64,000 bases of DNA, from assembly GCA_963755495.1 (NCBI GenBank), contig CAVWJS010000012.1, positions 310,001-374,000 on the forward strand, written 5' to 3'. Made by a program: the position numbers and the translations under genes. Positions within the stretch are counted from its first letter, which is position 1. The number at the start of each line of letters is the position of its first letter. Positions 8,095 to 16,623 of the stretch are shown piece by piece. This DNA comes from Bog-473 sp963755495. Its GTDB lineage: Bacteria > Actinomycetota > Acidimicrobiia > Acidimicrobiales > RAAP-2. The notes beneath the pieces are model-generated. The model was not told the DNA's origin and made no database searches. It was given only the letters and a program-made list of their open reading frames with translations.

Positions 8095-9297
8095 ATGAGC
8101 GACACCACCGACAAGACGAGTCTTATGAGCGAGCCCGGTTCGAATGGGCGCTTCGGTGAATTCGGGGGGCGATTCGTCCCCGAGTCATTGATGCCGGCCT
8201 GCCTTGATCTCGAGCAGGCCTTCAAGGAGGCCTGGGCCGATCCGGCATTCCATCGGGAGCTCGACGACCTGCTGATCCACTACGGCGGACGGCCCACCCC
8301 GGTCACCGAGTGTCGACGGCTCTCGGAGAGGCTGGGCGTGCGGGTGCTGCTCAAGCGCGAGGACCTGGCGCACACCGGCTCGCACAAGATCAACAACGTG
8401 GTGGGTCAGGCGCTTCTCACGCGGCGCATGGGAAAGACACGCATCATCGCCGAGACCGGGGCCGGCCAGCACGGTGTGGCGTCGGCCACCGCTGCCGCGT
8501 TGTTCGGTCTCGACTGCACGGTCTTCATGGGCGAGGTGGACACGAAGCGCCAGGAGCTCAACGTCTTCCGCATGGAGCTCCTGGGGGCCGAGGTTCGTCC
8601 GGTGACCTCGGGCAGCCGCACGTTGAAGGATGCGGTGAACGAGGCCATGCGCGAGTGGGTGGCCTCGGTGGAGCACACGCACTATTGCCTGGGCTCGGTC
8701 ATGGGGCCGCACCCCTTCCCCTACATGGTGCGCGAATTCCAGCGTGTGGTCGGCGACGAGGCGCATGCACAGTGCCGCACGATTCTGGACGGCGCTGACC
8801 CCGATGTCGTGGTGGCGTGCATCGGTGGTGGTTCGAATGCGGCAGGGACGTTCGCCGGGTTCGTCGACACGGGGACGCGCCTGGTCGGTATCGAGGCGGC
8901 CGGTGGCGCCGCCATCGCCAACGGGATCCCGGGCGTGCTGCACGGCATGCACTCGCGGCTCTTGCAGGATGAGGCGGGGCAGATCCTCGAGGCGGAGTCG
9001 ATCTCGGCCGGTCTCGACTACCCTGGACTCGGTCCTGAGCACGCCCACCTGGCCGCCATCGGGCGGGCGGAGTACAACACGGCCAATGATGCCGAGGTGC
9101 TCGAGGCGTTCAAGCTGCTGGCCCACACCGAGGGCATCATTCCCGCTCTCGAGTCGGCCCACGCCGTGGCCTGGGTGGCGCGTGCGGCCGGCACTGACGC
9201 TTTGCCGTCGGGCTCGACCGTGCTCATCACGCTGTCGGGACGCGGCGATAAGGACGTGGCCCAGGTGCGCGAGATCTTTGGTCGCACTGGTGCATGA
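8095..9297 (+). CDS. trpB: Tryptophan synthase beta chain TrpB
   Basis: PLP enzyme that joins indole and serine. 400 residues. GRFGEFGGRFVPE at the start, HTGSHKINN with the PLP lysine, ETGAGQHGVA, CIGGGSNAAGTF phosphate loop and VLITLSGRGDKD at the end identify the TrpB1 type. The ATG at 8095 is one base after the trpF stop; an upstream in-frame GTG/ATG would overlap trpF and is less likely. The last eight bases overlap trpA. Confidence 0.96.
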   Translation: MSDTTDKTSLMSEPGSNGRFGEFGGRFVPESLMPACLDLEQAFKEAWADPAFHRELDDLLIHYGGRPTPVTECRRLSERLGVRVLLKREDLAHTGSHKINNVVGQALLTRRMGKTRIIAETGAGQHGVASATAAALFGLDCTVFMGEVDTKRQELNVFRMELLGAEVRPVTSGSRTLKDAVNEAMREWVASVEHTHYCLGSVMGPHPFPYMVREFQRVVGDEAHAQCRTILDGADPDVVVACIGGGSNAAGTFAGFVDTGTRLVGIEAAGGAAIANGIPGVLHGMHSRLLQDEAGQILEAESISAGLDYPGLGPEHAHLAAIGRAEYNTANDAEVLEAFKLLAHTEGIIPALESAHAVAWVARAAGTDALPSGSTVLITLSGRGDKDVAQVREIFGRTGA

Positions 9298-10060
9298 GCT
9301 CGAAGCATCGTTGCGGGCTAAGCGGGCCGACGGTCGCAAGCTCCTGATTCCCTACCTCATGGGTGGGATGACCGACGACTGGCAGCAGACACTCGCCGCC
9401 GTGGTGGCGGCCGGCGCCGACGCCGTAGAGGTCGGCATCCCGTTTTCCGATCCCATGATGGACGGGCCGGTCATTCAGGAAGCGGCACTTAATGCACTGG
9501 AGCGTGGCACCGTGCCCGATCAGGTGCTCGACGGTATCGCCCGGGCGGAGGCCACTGTGCCGATAGCGGTGATGACGTACTACAACATCGTCTACCGGGC
9601 CGGGCACAAGCGCATGGCCAACTCAATGCTGGCGGCGGGCGTGAGTGGTGCGATCATCCCCGATCTCTCCCTCGAGGAGATCGGACCTTGGGCCGAGGAG
9701 GCCGACGCGGCCGGAGTGGAGACCGTGCTCTTGGTGGCCCCTTCGAGTCCGGACGATCGGGTGGCCCGTATCGCTGCCCGCGCCCGCGGGTTCGTCTACG
9801 CCGTGTCCCGTATGGGTGTCACCGGGGAACGGGCCGATGTGGGCGATGAAGCCCGACGGGTCGTCGAGCGGATTCGACGTCATACCGACATGCCGGTCTG
9901 TGTGGGTGTGGGTGTCTCGACGCCGGATCAGGCGACGGAGGTATGCGAGGTGGCCGACGGCGTCGTGGTCGGTTCGGCGCTGGTCCGCCGACTCCTCAGC
10001 CGGGGCGGTCCCGAAGCGGCCGCAGAGTTCGTCGGCTCGCTCCGCCAGGCCATCGACTGA
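9290..10060 (+). CDS. trpA: Tryptophan synthase alpha chain TrpA
   Basis: Cleaves indole-3-glycerol phosphate and channels indole to TrpB. About 256 residues from the GTG at 9290, which overlaps the trpB stop. Seen: LIPYLMGGMTDDW (catalytic Glu/Asp region is partly changed: the usual Y.T.G.P is YLMGGMTD), VEVGIPFSDPMMDGPVIQEA with the second catalytic Asp region, MTYYNIVYRAG, and GVGVSTPDQA. The replacement of the first conserved acidic loop 'AGDP' by GGMTDD retains acidic residues. Last gene of the trpCFBA run. Confidence 0.95.
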   Translation: MHELEASLRAKRADGRKLLIPYLMGGMTDDWQQTLAAVVAAGADAVEVGIPFSDPMMDGPVIQEAALNALERGTVPDQVLDGIARAEATVPIAVMTYYNIVYRAGHKRMANSMLAAGVSGAIIPDLSLEEIGPWAEEADAAGVETVLLVAPSSPDDRVARIAARARGFVYAVSRMGVTGERADVGDEARRVVERIRRHTDMPVCVGVGVSTPDQATEVCEVADGVVVGSALVRRLLSRGGPEAAAEFVGSLRQAID

Positions 10061-10145
10061 CCTCTCAACGCCTGTGTCCAGGTAGACCCCTGGCAAGGGG
10101 CCCGTCAGTGCCGTAGGGTCGGGGGTGATTCGTTACTCCATTGGG

Positions 10146-10277
10146 GAGCGGACGGGTCGATGGCGAGCCGAGGTTCAACACGGAGCCTGCGGTTCTACAG
10201 GGAGTCGTTGGTTCCAAACCGAGCCGACGTTTCGTCGATGAGCCGAAGGTTCGACAGCGAGCCTACGGTTCGACCAC
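10146..10277 (+). repeat. Tandem 19-bp units (about seven), each a potential mini-hairpin
   Basis: Units start with GAG at 10146, 10165, 10183, 10202, 10221, 10240 and 10259, a spacing of 19 (once 18). The consensus is roughly GAGCC-NNN-GGTTC followed by six variable bases. GAGCC can pair with GGTTC (with one G-T pair) around a three-base loop, so the array would read as a string of 5-bp hairpins in RNA or as phased protein sites in DNA. The unit length is not a multiple of three and no good gene covers it. It ends ~20 bases before the PRC-barrel gene. Confidence 0.8.
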
Positions 10278-10297
10278 GGGGGATTTGAAAGGTGGCC

Positions 10298-10945
10298 ATG
10301 GCCGAGGCGACGCAGTTCACGATCGGGACGAGTGTCCACTGTCGCGACGGGGATTGTGGCCAGTTGATCCGCATTGTCGTCAACCCGGTCGCTCGGGAAG
10401 TGACGCAGATCGTCGTCGAGCCGAAGCATCGGGCCGGTCTGGGCCGTCTGGTTCCGCTCTCCCTCGTGGAGTCGTCGACCGACACCGTCGCGCTCAGGTG
10501 CAGCCGGGCCGAGTTCGAAGCCCTCGAATTCGCCGAGGAGACGCGCTTTTTGCCCGGCACCGATCTGTTGCCGGGTTACGGGTCGAGTCAGGTCTTCGCG
10601 TTGCCGTACTTTGGATTAGGGACAGGCAACGTGGCGCAGCCTCCCGTGACCATAGACACCTTGCCGCTGGGAGAAGTGGCGGTGCGGCGAGACGAGATCG
10701 TCCATGCCACTGACGGCGAGATCGGTCGGGTCGAAGGGCTCGTCATTGAGCCGGCCCATAATCATGTGACACACGTCCTCCTTCAGGAGGGACATCTCTG
10801 GGGACGCAAGAAAGTGGCGATCCCCATCGGCGCGGTGGCAGCGATCGACGTAGGTGGGTTACGCCTCAAGGTCACCAAAAAAGAGGTGGAAGACCTGCCG
10901 GCGGTGGATGTGAAAAACCTGACGGGGTCTGCGTCGTCGGTCTGA
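10298..10945 (+). CDS. Double PRC-barrel domain protein
   Basis: About 215 residues with two PRC-barrel-like beta domains: residues ~8-75 (FTIGTSVHCRDGDCGQLIRIVVNP, in part GDCGQLIRIVV) and ~125-195 (VRRDEIVHATDGEIGRVEGL, in part ATDGEIGRVEGLVI). PRC barrels occur in RimM, photosynthetic reaction centre H subunit and many uncharacterised soluble proteins; no enzyme site is visible. The ATG at 10298 has AAAGG eight to eleven bases upstream; a GTG at 10292 is an alternative. Expression may be tied to the repeat array just upstream. Confidence 0.8.
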   Translation: MAEATQFTIGTSVHCRDGDCGQLIRIVVNPVAREVTQIVVEPKHRAGLGRLVPLSLVESSTDTVALRCSRAEFEALEFAEETRFLPGTDLLPGYGSSQVFALPYFGLGTGNVAQPPVTIDTLPLGEVAVRRDEIVHATDGEIGRVEGLVIEPAHNHVTHVLLQEGHLWGRKKVAIPIGAVAAIDVGGLRLKVTKKEVEDLPAVDVKNLTGSASSV

Positions 10946-10963
10946 TCCTTTAGGACTGAGCCT

Positions 10964-12162
10964 CTATTTCGGGGGGAGCAGGACCAAGCACCCGTTGTGG
11001 CCGCCGAAGCCAAAGGAGTTCGACAAGACGGCGGTCGGTTCCCACGCCAGGGGCTCGCCGTGCACCACGCGCAGTGTGATCTCGGGATCGGGTTGCTCGT
11101 ATCCCGCGGTGGGCGGAATCAGGGAATGGTGAATGGTCAGCGCCGCGGCCACGGCCTCGATGGCACCGGCCGCACCCAGAGCGTGGCCTGTCACACCCTT
11201 TGTCGAAGTGACCAGCGGGCCAGGCTCCCCGAACACCTTGTTGATGGCCCGGGACTCGGCCAGGTCGTTGAGTGGGGTCGAGGTTCCGTGGGCATTGATG
11301 TGCCCGACGTCGGAAGCTGAAATGCCAGCGTCGGCGAGGGCCAATTCCATGCAGGCCATGGCGCCGGTGCCATCAGGCGAGGGGGCGGTGATGTGGTGGG
11401 CGTCGGCGGTGCTGGCTGAGCCCGCCAGCTCGGCGTAGATGGTGGCGCCGCGGGCGACGGCACGATCCCAGTCCTCGAGCACGAGGGAAGCCGCACCTTC
11501 GGTCGAGACAAATCCATCACGGCGCACATCGAACGGACGCGAGTGGCCGGAGGTCGAGAGCGCAGTCATGTTGGTGAAGGCGGCGATGGCCACCGGGTGC
11601 AGGCTGGCCTCGGCGCCGCCGCTGACGACGACATCACACCGGCCCGATGCCACCAGTCGTGCCGCGGCACCGACGGCATGGGTGCCTGCGGCACATGCCG
11701 TCACGATGACCTCGGCCGGCCCGTGCCAACCGAGCCGCATGGAAATCCCCGCGGCACCGGCGTTGGCCATCATCATGGGGACCAGGCGGGGGAAACGCGA
11801 CGTGCCCCGCGCTCGTTGTAGACGCCCACCTGTTCGGCCAGGGTTTCGAATCCGCCGACACCGGTGGCGAAGATGACACCGGATCGGGCCGGGTCGGCCC
11901 CGATCTCGCCGGCGTCCTTCACCGCCAAGTCGGCGGCGGCGATGCTGAATTGCGCGAATCGGTCAATCTGACGCACCTCTTTGGGCCCGAACCACTGTTC
12001 GGGGTCGAAGCCTCGAACAGCACCTCCGACGACGGAGGGATGCAGGAGGCCGTCCCACAGGGCATCGACGCCCACCCCGCAGCAGGTGACTGCGCCAAGT
12101 CCAGTGATCGCGACCCGCCGACCCGGGATCGGGGCGCCATCTGGACCTATCCCCAGTTGCAT
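10964..12162 (-). CDS. fabF: Beta-ketoacyl-ACP synthase II FabF (one-base frameshift)
   Basis: Condensing enzyme of type II fatty-acid synthesis. The reading frame breaks at a run of five G (11788-11792 on the + strand); one extra G joins the two halves into the expected NERGARRVSPRLVPMMMANAG. N-terminal part: RRVAITGLGAVTCCGVG; C-terminal part: VTACAAGTHAVG with the active Cys, INAHGTSTPLND and TKGVTGHALGAAG with the two His, and NSFGFGGHNG. All catalytic residues are intact, and the break lies in a homopolymer, so a sequencing error is the best explanation. ATG shares a base with the acpP stop. Confidence 0.9.
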
Positions 12163-12401
12163 CAGAGCTTGGAGGAGATCAGATCGAAGGCTTCGCCGAT
12201 GGTGGTGACGTCCTCTAGTTCGGTCTCTTCCACGGTGATGTCGAAGGACTCCTCGAGGGCCATGACCAGTTCGACCAGGTCAAGGCTGTCGGCGTCAAGA
12301 TCCTCGGCGAACTTGGCCTCCTTGGTGACCTTTTCTGCCGGCACCTGCAGCACCTCTACGGCGCACTCCCGAAACTTCTCGAACGCTGCGTCGCTGTCCA
12401 C
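12162..12401 (-). CDS. acpP: Acyl carrier protein AcpP
   Basis: 79-residue acidic four-helix carrier of the growing acyl chain. The phosphopantetheine serine lies in FAEDLDADSLDLVELVM (DSLD). Length and composition are standard. Placed between fabG and fabF in the reverse-strand fab operon; 35 bases separate it from fabG and it abuts fabF with a TGATG overlap. Confidence 0.96.
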   Translation of the reverse strand: MDSDAAFEKFRECAVEVLQVPAEKVTKEAKFAEDLDADSLDLVELVMALEESFDITVEETELEDVTTIGEAFDLISSKL

Positions 12402-12436
12402 AATCTGCTCCTTGTTTGGTTTGGTAAATCCCCACG

Positions 12437-13162
12437 TTACAAGCCCATGCCCAGTCCGCCGTCGACCGGGAGGACAGCCCCGGTGATGTAGGCCGCCGCA
12501 TCCGAGGCCAAGAATCCGACAACCCCGGCTATGTCCTCGACGGAGCCGATGCGGCCCAGCGGGACCTGGCTCGTCATTTGGCTCACCCGGTCATCGCCCA
12601 GGGCGCTCGTCATGTCGGTAGCGACCAGGCCTGGTGCCACCACGTTGACCGTGATTTGGCGGCTACCCACCTCGCGGGCGATGGCCCGTGCCATTCCGAC
12701 CAGCCCTGCCTTGGAAGCTGCGTAGTTGGCCTGGCCCGGGAGCCCGACATAGGCGCTGACCGAGGAGAGGAAAATGATGCGGCCAGTGTGGAGTCGGAGC
12801 ATCTTGGCTACTGCTCGTTTGGCCACCCGGAACGAACCGGTCAGATTGGCGTTGATCACTTCGGTGAAGGCGTCCTCGCTCATCCGCAGCATGAGGCCAT
12901 CTCGCGTGATGCCGGCGTTGGCCACCAGGACCTCGACCGGTCCCCACGCACTCTCGATGGTGGTGAACGCCGATTCGACCTGCTCGCCGTCGGTGACGTC
13001 GCAACGCACGGCGAGGAAACGGTCGGCATCGAAACCTTCGGGCGGCGTCGGAGGATCGCTGGAGCGATAGGTCGTGGCCACTTGATCGCCGTTCGCCAGG
13101 AACCACCGCACGCAGGCCTCGCCTATGCCCCGGGTTCCACCCGTGACGAGTACGACCGCCAT
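12437..13162 (-). CDS. fabG: 3-oxoacyl-ACP reductase FabG
   Basis: NADPH-dependent short-chain dehydrogenase that reduces beta-ketoacyl-ACP. About 241 residues from the ATG at 13162. Seen: VLVTGGTRGIGEA (cofactor loop), LVANAGITRDGLM, the catalytic Ser in IFLSSVSAYVG, Tyr-Lys in NYAASKAG, and the C-terminal ITGAVLPVDGGLGMG. Start is five bases after the fabD stop. Confidence 0.94.
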   Translation of the reverse strand: MAVVLVTGGTRGIGEACVRWFLANGDQVATTYRSSDPPTPPEGFDADRFLAVRCDVTDGEQVESAFTTIESAWGPVEVLVANAGITRDGLMLRMSEDAFTEVINANLTGSFRVAKRAVAKMLRLHTGRIIFLSSVSAYVGLPGQANYAASKAGLVGMARAIAREVGSRQITVNVVAPGLVATDMTSALGDDRVSQMTSQVPLGRIGSVEDIAGVVGFLASDAAAYITGAVLPVDGGLGMGL

Positions 13163-13166
13163 CAGT

Positions 13167-14416
13167 TCACGTCCGATCCGGCACGCGCAACCAGACCAAT
13201 GGCTGGCCGTCTTGGACCCGTTCCCCCGCTGCCGCGAGCCACCCGATGACCTGGCCGGCGAAGGGGGTGCGCACCTCGGTGACACCGACCCGGCCGACGA
13301 CGTCACCGACGGCCACGACCGAGATGGCGCCAGCGTCGGCATCAGGCCCGCCCTCGGTGCCCGGCAGAAGGCCGGTTCCCGGAGCGCGCAGGGATTCCTC
13401 GGGGACGAAGATGCCGCTACTGGGGCTCACCACCACCCGCTCGGAGGTATAGAGGTGCTCGCCCTGGTGCAGGGCGGGCTCGGCCCGCCACGTGCCCGCT
13501 TCGGCGATCTGATCCATCAGGGTGTCGAGATCGGCCGGCTTGGTTACCGCCAATGATTGGATCTCGGGCAGGCTCCGCTTGGCCAGGCCGCTGAGCACGC
13601 CTCCGGGCCCGAGCTCGATGAGCGAAGTCAGTCCGAGCCCGGCGAAGGTCTCCAAGCGTCTGGCGCCAGCGCACCGGGCTGCAGAACTGGGCCGAAAGGA
13701 GGCCGGGCCAATCGGCTGGGTCGTCGTGGACCCGGGCGTCGACGTTGGCCACGACCCGCACCTCGGGCGTGCGGAAGGTGACCTTGGCCAGCGCCTCTCG
13801 CAGTGGCGCCCGGGCCCCCTGCATGAGCGGTGTGTGGAAGGCGCCTGAGACCGGGAGGGGCATGACCCGTTTGGCGCCGAGTTCCTTGGCCAGTCTCCCG
13901 GCCAGCGCGACCGCTTCCTCGGTCCCGGCGATCACGACCTGACCCGGTGCGTTGTAGTTGGCCACCCAGACGTCGCCCTCCGCCCTCTGGCAGGCTGCCT
14001 CGGCGTCATCATCGGAGATCCCAAGGAGGGCGGCCATGGTTCCGGGGGCCTCGTCACCCGCTTGGGCCATGGCGTTTCCGCGGGCGACAACGAGTTGGAT
14101 GCCATCTTCGAACGTCGAGCGCGCCGCTCGCCACGAGGGCGGTGTACTCGCCCAAGCTGTGCCCGGCGCAGGCGGCGGGGGAGAGGCCCAGGCGCTCCAC
14201 GGCGTCGAGGGCGACCAGGCTGAGGACGGTGGTGGCCAGCTGGGCGTTCTCGGTCCGGGTCAGCTCTTCTATCGGTGCCTCCAAGAGCAGGTACGACAGG
14301 TCTCGACCGGCTGATTCGGATGCCTCTCCGACGAACTCCCACGAAGGATGGTCGACCCAGGGCTGGCCCATGCCGGACCGCTGTGAACCCTGTCCTGGGA
14401 AGGTGAAAACCAACAC
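13167..14416 (-). CDS. fabD: Malonyl-CoA:ACP transacylase FabD with C-terminal biotinyl/lipoyl-like domain (two frameshifts)
   Basis: Loads malonyl groups onto ACP. Three frames must be joined: N-terminal part has VFTFPGQGSQRSGMG and the active Ser in CAGHSLGEYTALV; the break near 14113 (one extra base before TTCGAAGAT on the coding strand) leads to ARGNAMAQAG, YNAPGQVVIAG and VSGAFHTPLM with the active His; a second break near 13652 (extra G in CTTGGAG) leads to FAGLGLTSLIELGPGGVLSG. The last ~100 residues are unusual: a beta-rich segment (VVVSPSSGIFVP ... VGDVVGRVGVTEVRTPFAGQVIGWL) resembling the barrel-sandwich fold of BCCP but without the AMKM lysine loop. GTG start at 14416. Confidence 0.87.
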
Positions 14417-14510
14417 TGCTACGACGTCTCCGTTCGTCGGGGCGGGCTGCGAGCCACCAGTGTGGCACGCCTGCGCCCGGTCGGGCCGCATTTGACGAGA
14501 CGTTTTCCTA

Positions 14511-14530
14511 CCACTGGTACTACCAAGTGG
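14511..14530. promoter_or_regulatory. FadR/GntR-like palindromic operator upstream of the fab operon
   Basis: The 20-base sequence CCACTGGTACTACCAAGTGG is an almost perfect palindrome with core TGGTA-C-TACCA. It lies ~95 bases upstream of the fabD start in the only gap before the operon. TGGTN(x)ACCA is the classic half-site pattern of FadR-type GntR regulators of fatty-acid metabolism. That it controls this operon is inference; no regulator gene is adjacent. Confidence 0.55.
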
Positions 14531-14582
14531 GGTTGGCGGCGGGTCTCAGCGCTGTGGCATGCCCGCCTTTCTCCGAATTTCC

Positions 14583-14602
14583 GGTACGACCGACGGCGTA
14601 CC
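14583..14602. promoter_or_regulatory. Second inverted repeat upstream of the fab operon
   Basis: GGTACG (14583-14588) and CGTACC (14597-14602) flank eight bases. With the palindrome at 14511-14530 it gives two related GGTAC-type sites in the 200-bp fab upstream region, spaced ~70 bases. It may be a second operator site. Confidence 0.35.
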
Positions 14603-14622
14603 AAGGAGGTCAAAGGCGGTGT

Positions 14623-16381
14623 CTAGGCGGGTCCGATACGGGCCAGCGTGACCCCAGTCAGGACACACAGCAGCTCCAGCGCCTGAACGGCCTCTGGTTC
14701 GATGATCCCGGCATCGGGACCGGCCAGGACCAGGAGGCCCGACGGCACGCCACGGTCTCGAATGGCGGCCACGAACACGGTGCCGAATCCCTGGTCGCGC
14801 AACAAGCCCATGGGCCCGAATGTGCGGCTGATGACCGGACCGGTGCTGTAGCTGGAAGCGACGTGAGAGACGAGGCCTGCCAACTGCTCCACTTCGGACG
14901 CCGTGAGGCTGGCGATTTCATCGGCACGAGCCCCCGTGGATCCCTGCTGCACCAGGCTTCCTTTGACCCGCGTCCAAAGGACCGCCGACTGCAGGCGCGC
15001 CACGGCGACGCTTGCCGTGGCCGCGGTCACCGCGAGCTCTTCCAGGGACAGGGACTCGGCGATGCGAGGAGCATGCCACCCGAAGTCGACGAGGGGTGAG
15101 CCGCGCGACGAGCTCAACCCCGTGCGCTCGAAGGCGGCTTCAAGCACGGTCACCGCGGCCCGCACGGCCTCGGCCTGTTGGTTGTCGATCGGTGCGGGTG
15201 CGTCGACGTTGAGGACCCCCACAACTCGTCGCTGGACGATCAGGGGAACCGCGAATTCCGCCACGATGCTGGGAACGGCTTCCCGGTAGCGGGAGTCAGC
15301 CGAAACATCTTGCACCAAGATGGCCTCGCCCGCCGCAAAGGCCGATCCGGTCAGGCCCACGCCTGCTTCTATGCCGTCGAGGATCTGCCATTGACCGCGG
15401 CCCGAGAGGAAGCGGAGCATTCCTGCTCGTTCCACATAGACACTCGGCAAGAACTCGAAGTTCTCGCTGAGGTAGGCGGTGACCTCGTCGGCGGCATCGC
15501 TCGGGTCGAGTGTCTTCTCCACTCGGTCCGCTAGGGATCCCACTCCTGTCACCGACGTCTCGCGACCGTCGGCACGGTGGGTTCCGGCGGAGCGCCAACG
15601 CCGAGGCTGGGGCCAGCCATCCCCGGGACGCGCCAGAAGATAGCCCTGCACCAGATCGATGCCGACGGCGCGCAAGGCATTGAGCTCCTCGCTCGTTTCG
15701 ACGCCTTCGGCCAGCGATGTGATCCCTCCCTGTCGGGCGAATCCGACCAGACCACGCAGGACGGCCAACTTGTTCGGATCGCGATGAGCCTTGTGGACCA
15801 GGCTCCGATCGATCTTGATGAATTGGGGGTGCAGCTGCAGGACGTGCGACATGCTCGAGTAGCCGGCCCCCACGTCGTCGATGGCGAGCATCGTCGAGGC
15901 GGCCGACCACATCTGGAGCCGGCGTCGCAGCTCCTGGTAGTCAGAGACCGGCTCGTGTTCGGTGATCTCGAGCACCCGTGGGGGAAGCGAGTTCAGAACG
16001 TCGTCGACCCGAGGGTCGAGCAAGGTGCGGGCGGAGAGGTTCACGAAGAGGCGCGACGTCGTCCGGCGGCGTTCCCCGGTCGCGCACCGCGCGCAGGCAG
16101 GCCAACTCCAATTCGGTGCGGACGCCAAGGTAGGACGCGTGCTCCAGCCACTGGTCCGGCCCGCTGCTACAGGGGATCGGCGTCCGCATCAGCATCTCGA
16201 AACCGAGGATGGAACCGTCGGCCAGTCTGACGATCGGCTGGGCGGCCATCTCGATTGCGCCGGGCTGCAGCAGCTCCTGGACCAACCTGGTGAGCGAATC
16301 TCCCCCAGCAGGAACCGGCACCTCGGAGCGCTGACCGGCACGGCCCCACCCTGCGTGGTCCACCTGTGAGCGAAGAGCCAT
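14623..16381 (-). CDS. EAL-GAF-GAF cyclic-di-GMP phosphodiesterase (one frameshift)
   Basis: Hydrolyses or senses c-di-GMP. The frame breaks near 16053 with one extra base before LFVNLSARTLLDP; joined, the protein is ~585 residues. EAL domain (~25-250): IVRLADGSILGFEMLMR gives the E-x-L motif, then VNLSARTL, LEITEHE, MLAIDDVGAGYSSM, FIKIDRSLV and SLAEGVET, so metal and catalytic residues look intact. After it come two GAF-like sensor domains (GQWQILDGIEAGVGLTG ... LNVDAPAP, in part VVGVLNVDAP; and a second near the C-terminus). No membrane segment. Divergent from the GGDEF-EAL gene with 242 bases between. Confidence 0.85.
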
Positions 16382-16623
16382 GGCTGCCTTTTGTTGGAAG
16401 AGTCACACCCCATGCTGCGCGGGACTTTGGATTCTTGTTTCCCGAAGTAGTAACGGGGTTGCGCCCTGGTTGCGCCGTGGTTGCGTGCCCGTGCGACGAC
16501 CTCGAGGGCCGAATTGTGATTCTGTTGGGCCGGCGCAGAGCGTTCATTGTCAGCAGCTGGGGATAATCACGCCATGAACACGCCTACTGAGTCGCGGCGT
16601 CGTGTCGGACGGACAACCGGCTG

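Noticed and set aside
10087..10100. Intrinsic terminator after trpA (CCCCT/AGGGG hairpin)
   Set aside because: Stem of only five pairs and no T-run; too weak to call.
10146..10277. CRISPR array
   Set aside because: Unit length is 19 bases with no separate spacers, units are diverged along their whole length, and no cas genes are present.
11773..14491. Several short separate FabF/FabD proteins or programmed frameshifting
   Set aside because: Each break is a one-base indel, no slippery heptamer with following structure is evident, and similar breaks occur in many unrelated genes, so sequencing error is the simpler reading.
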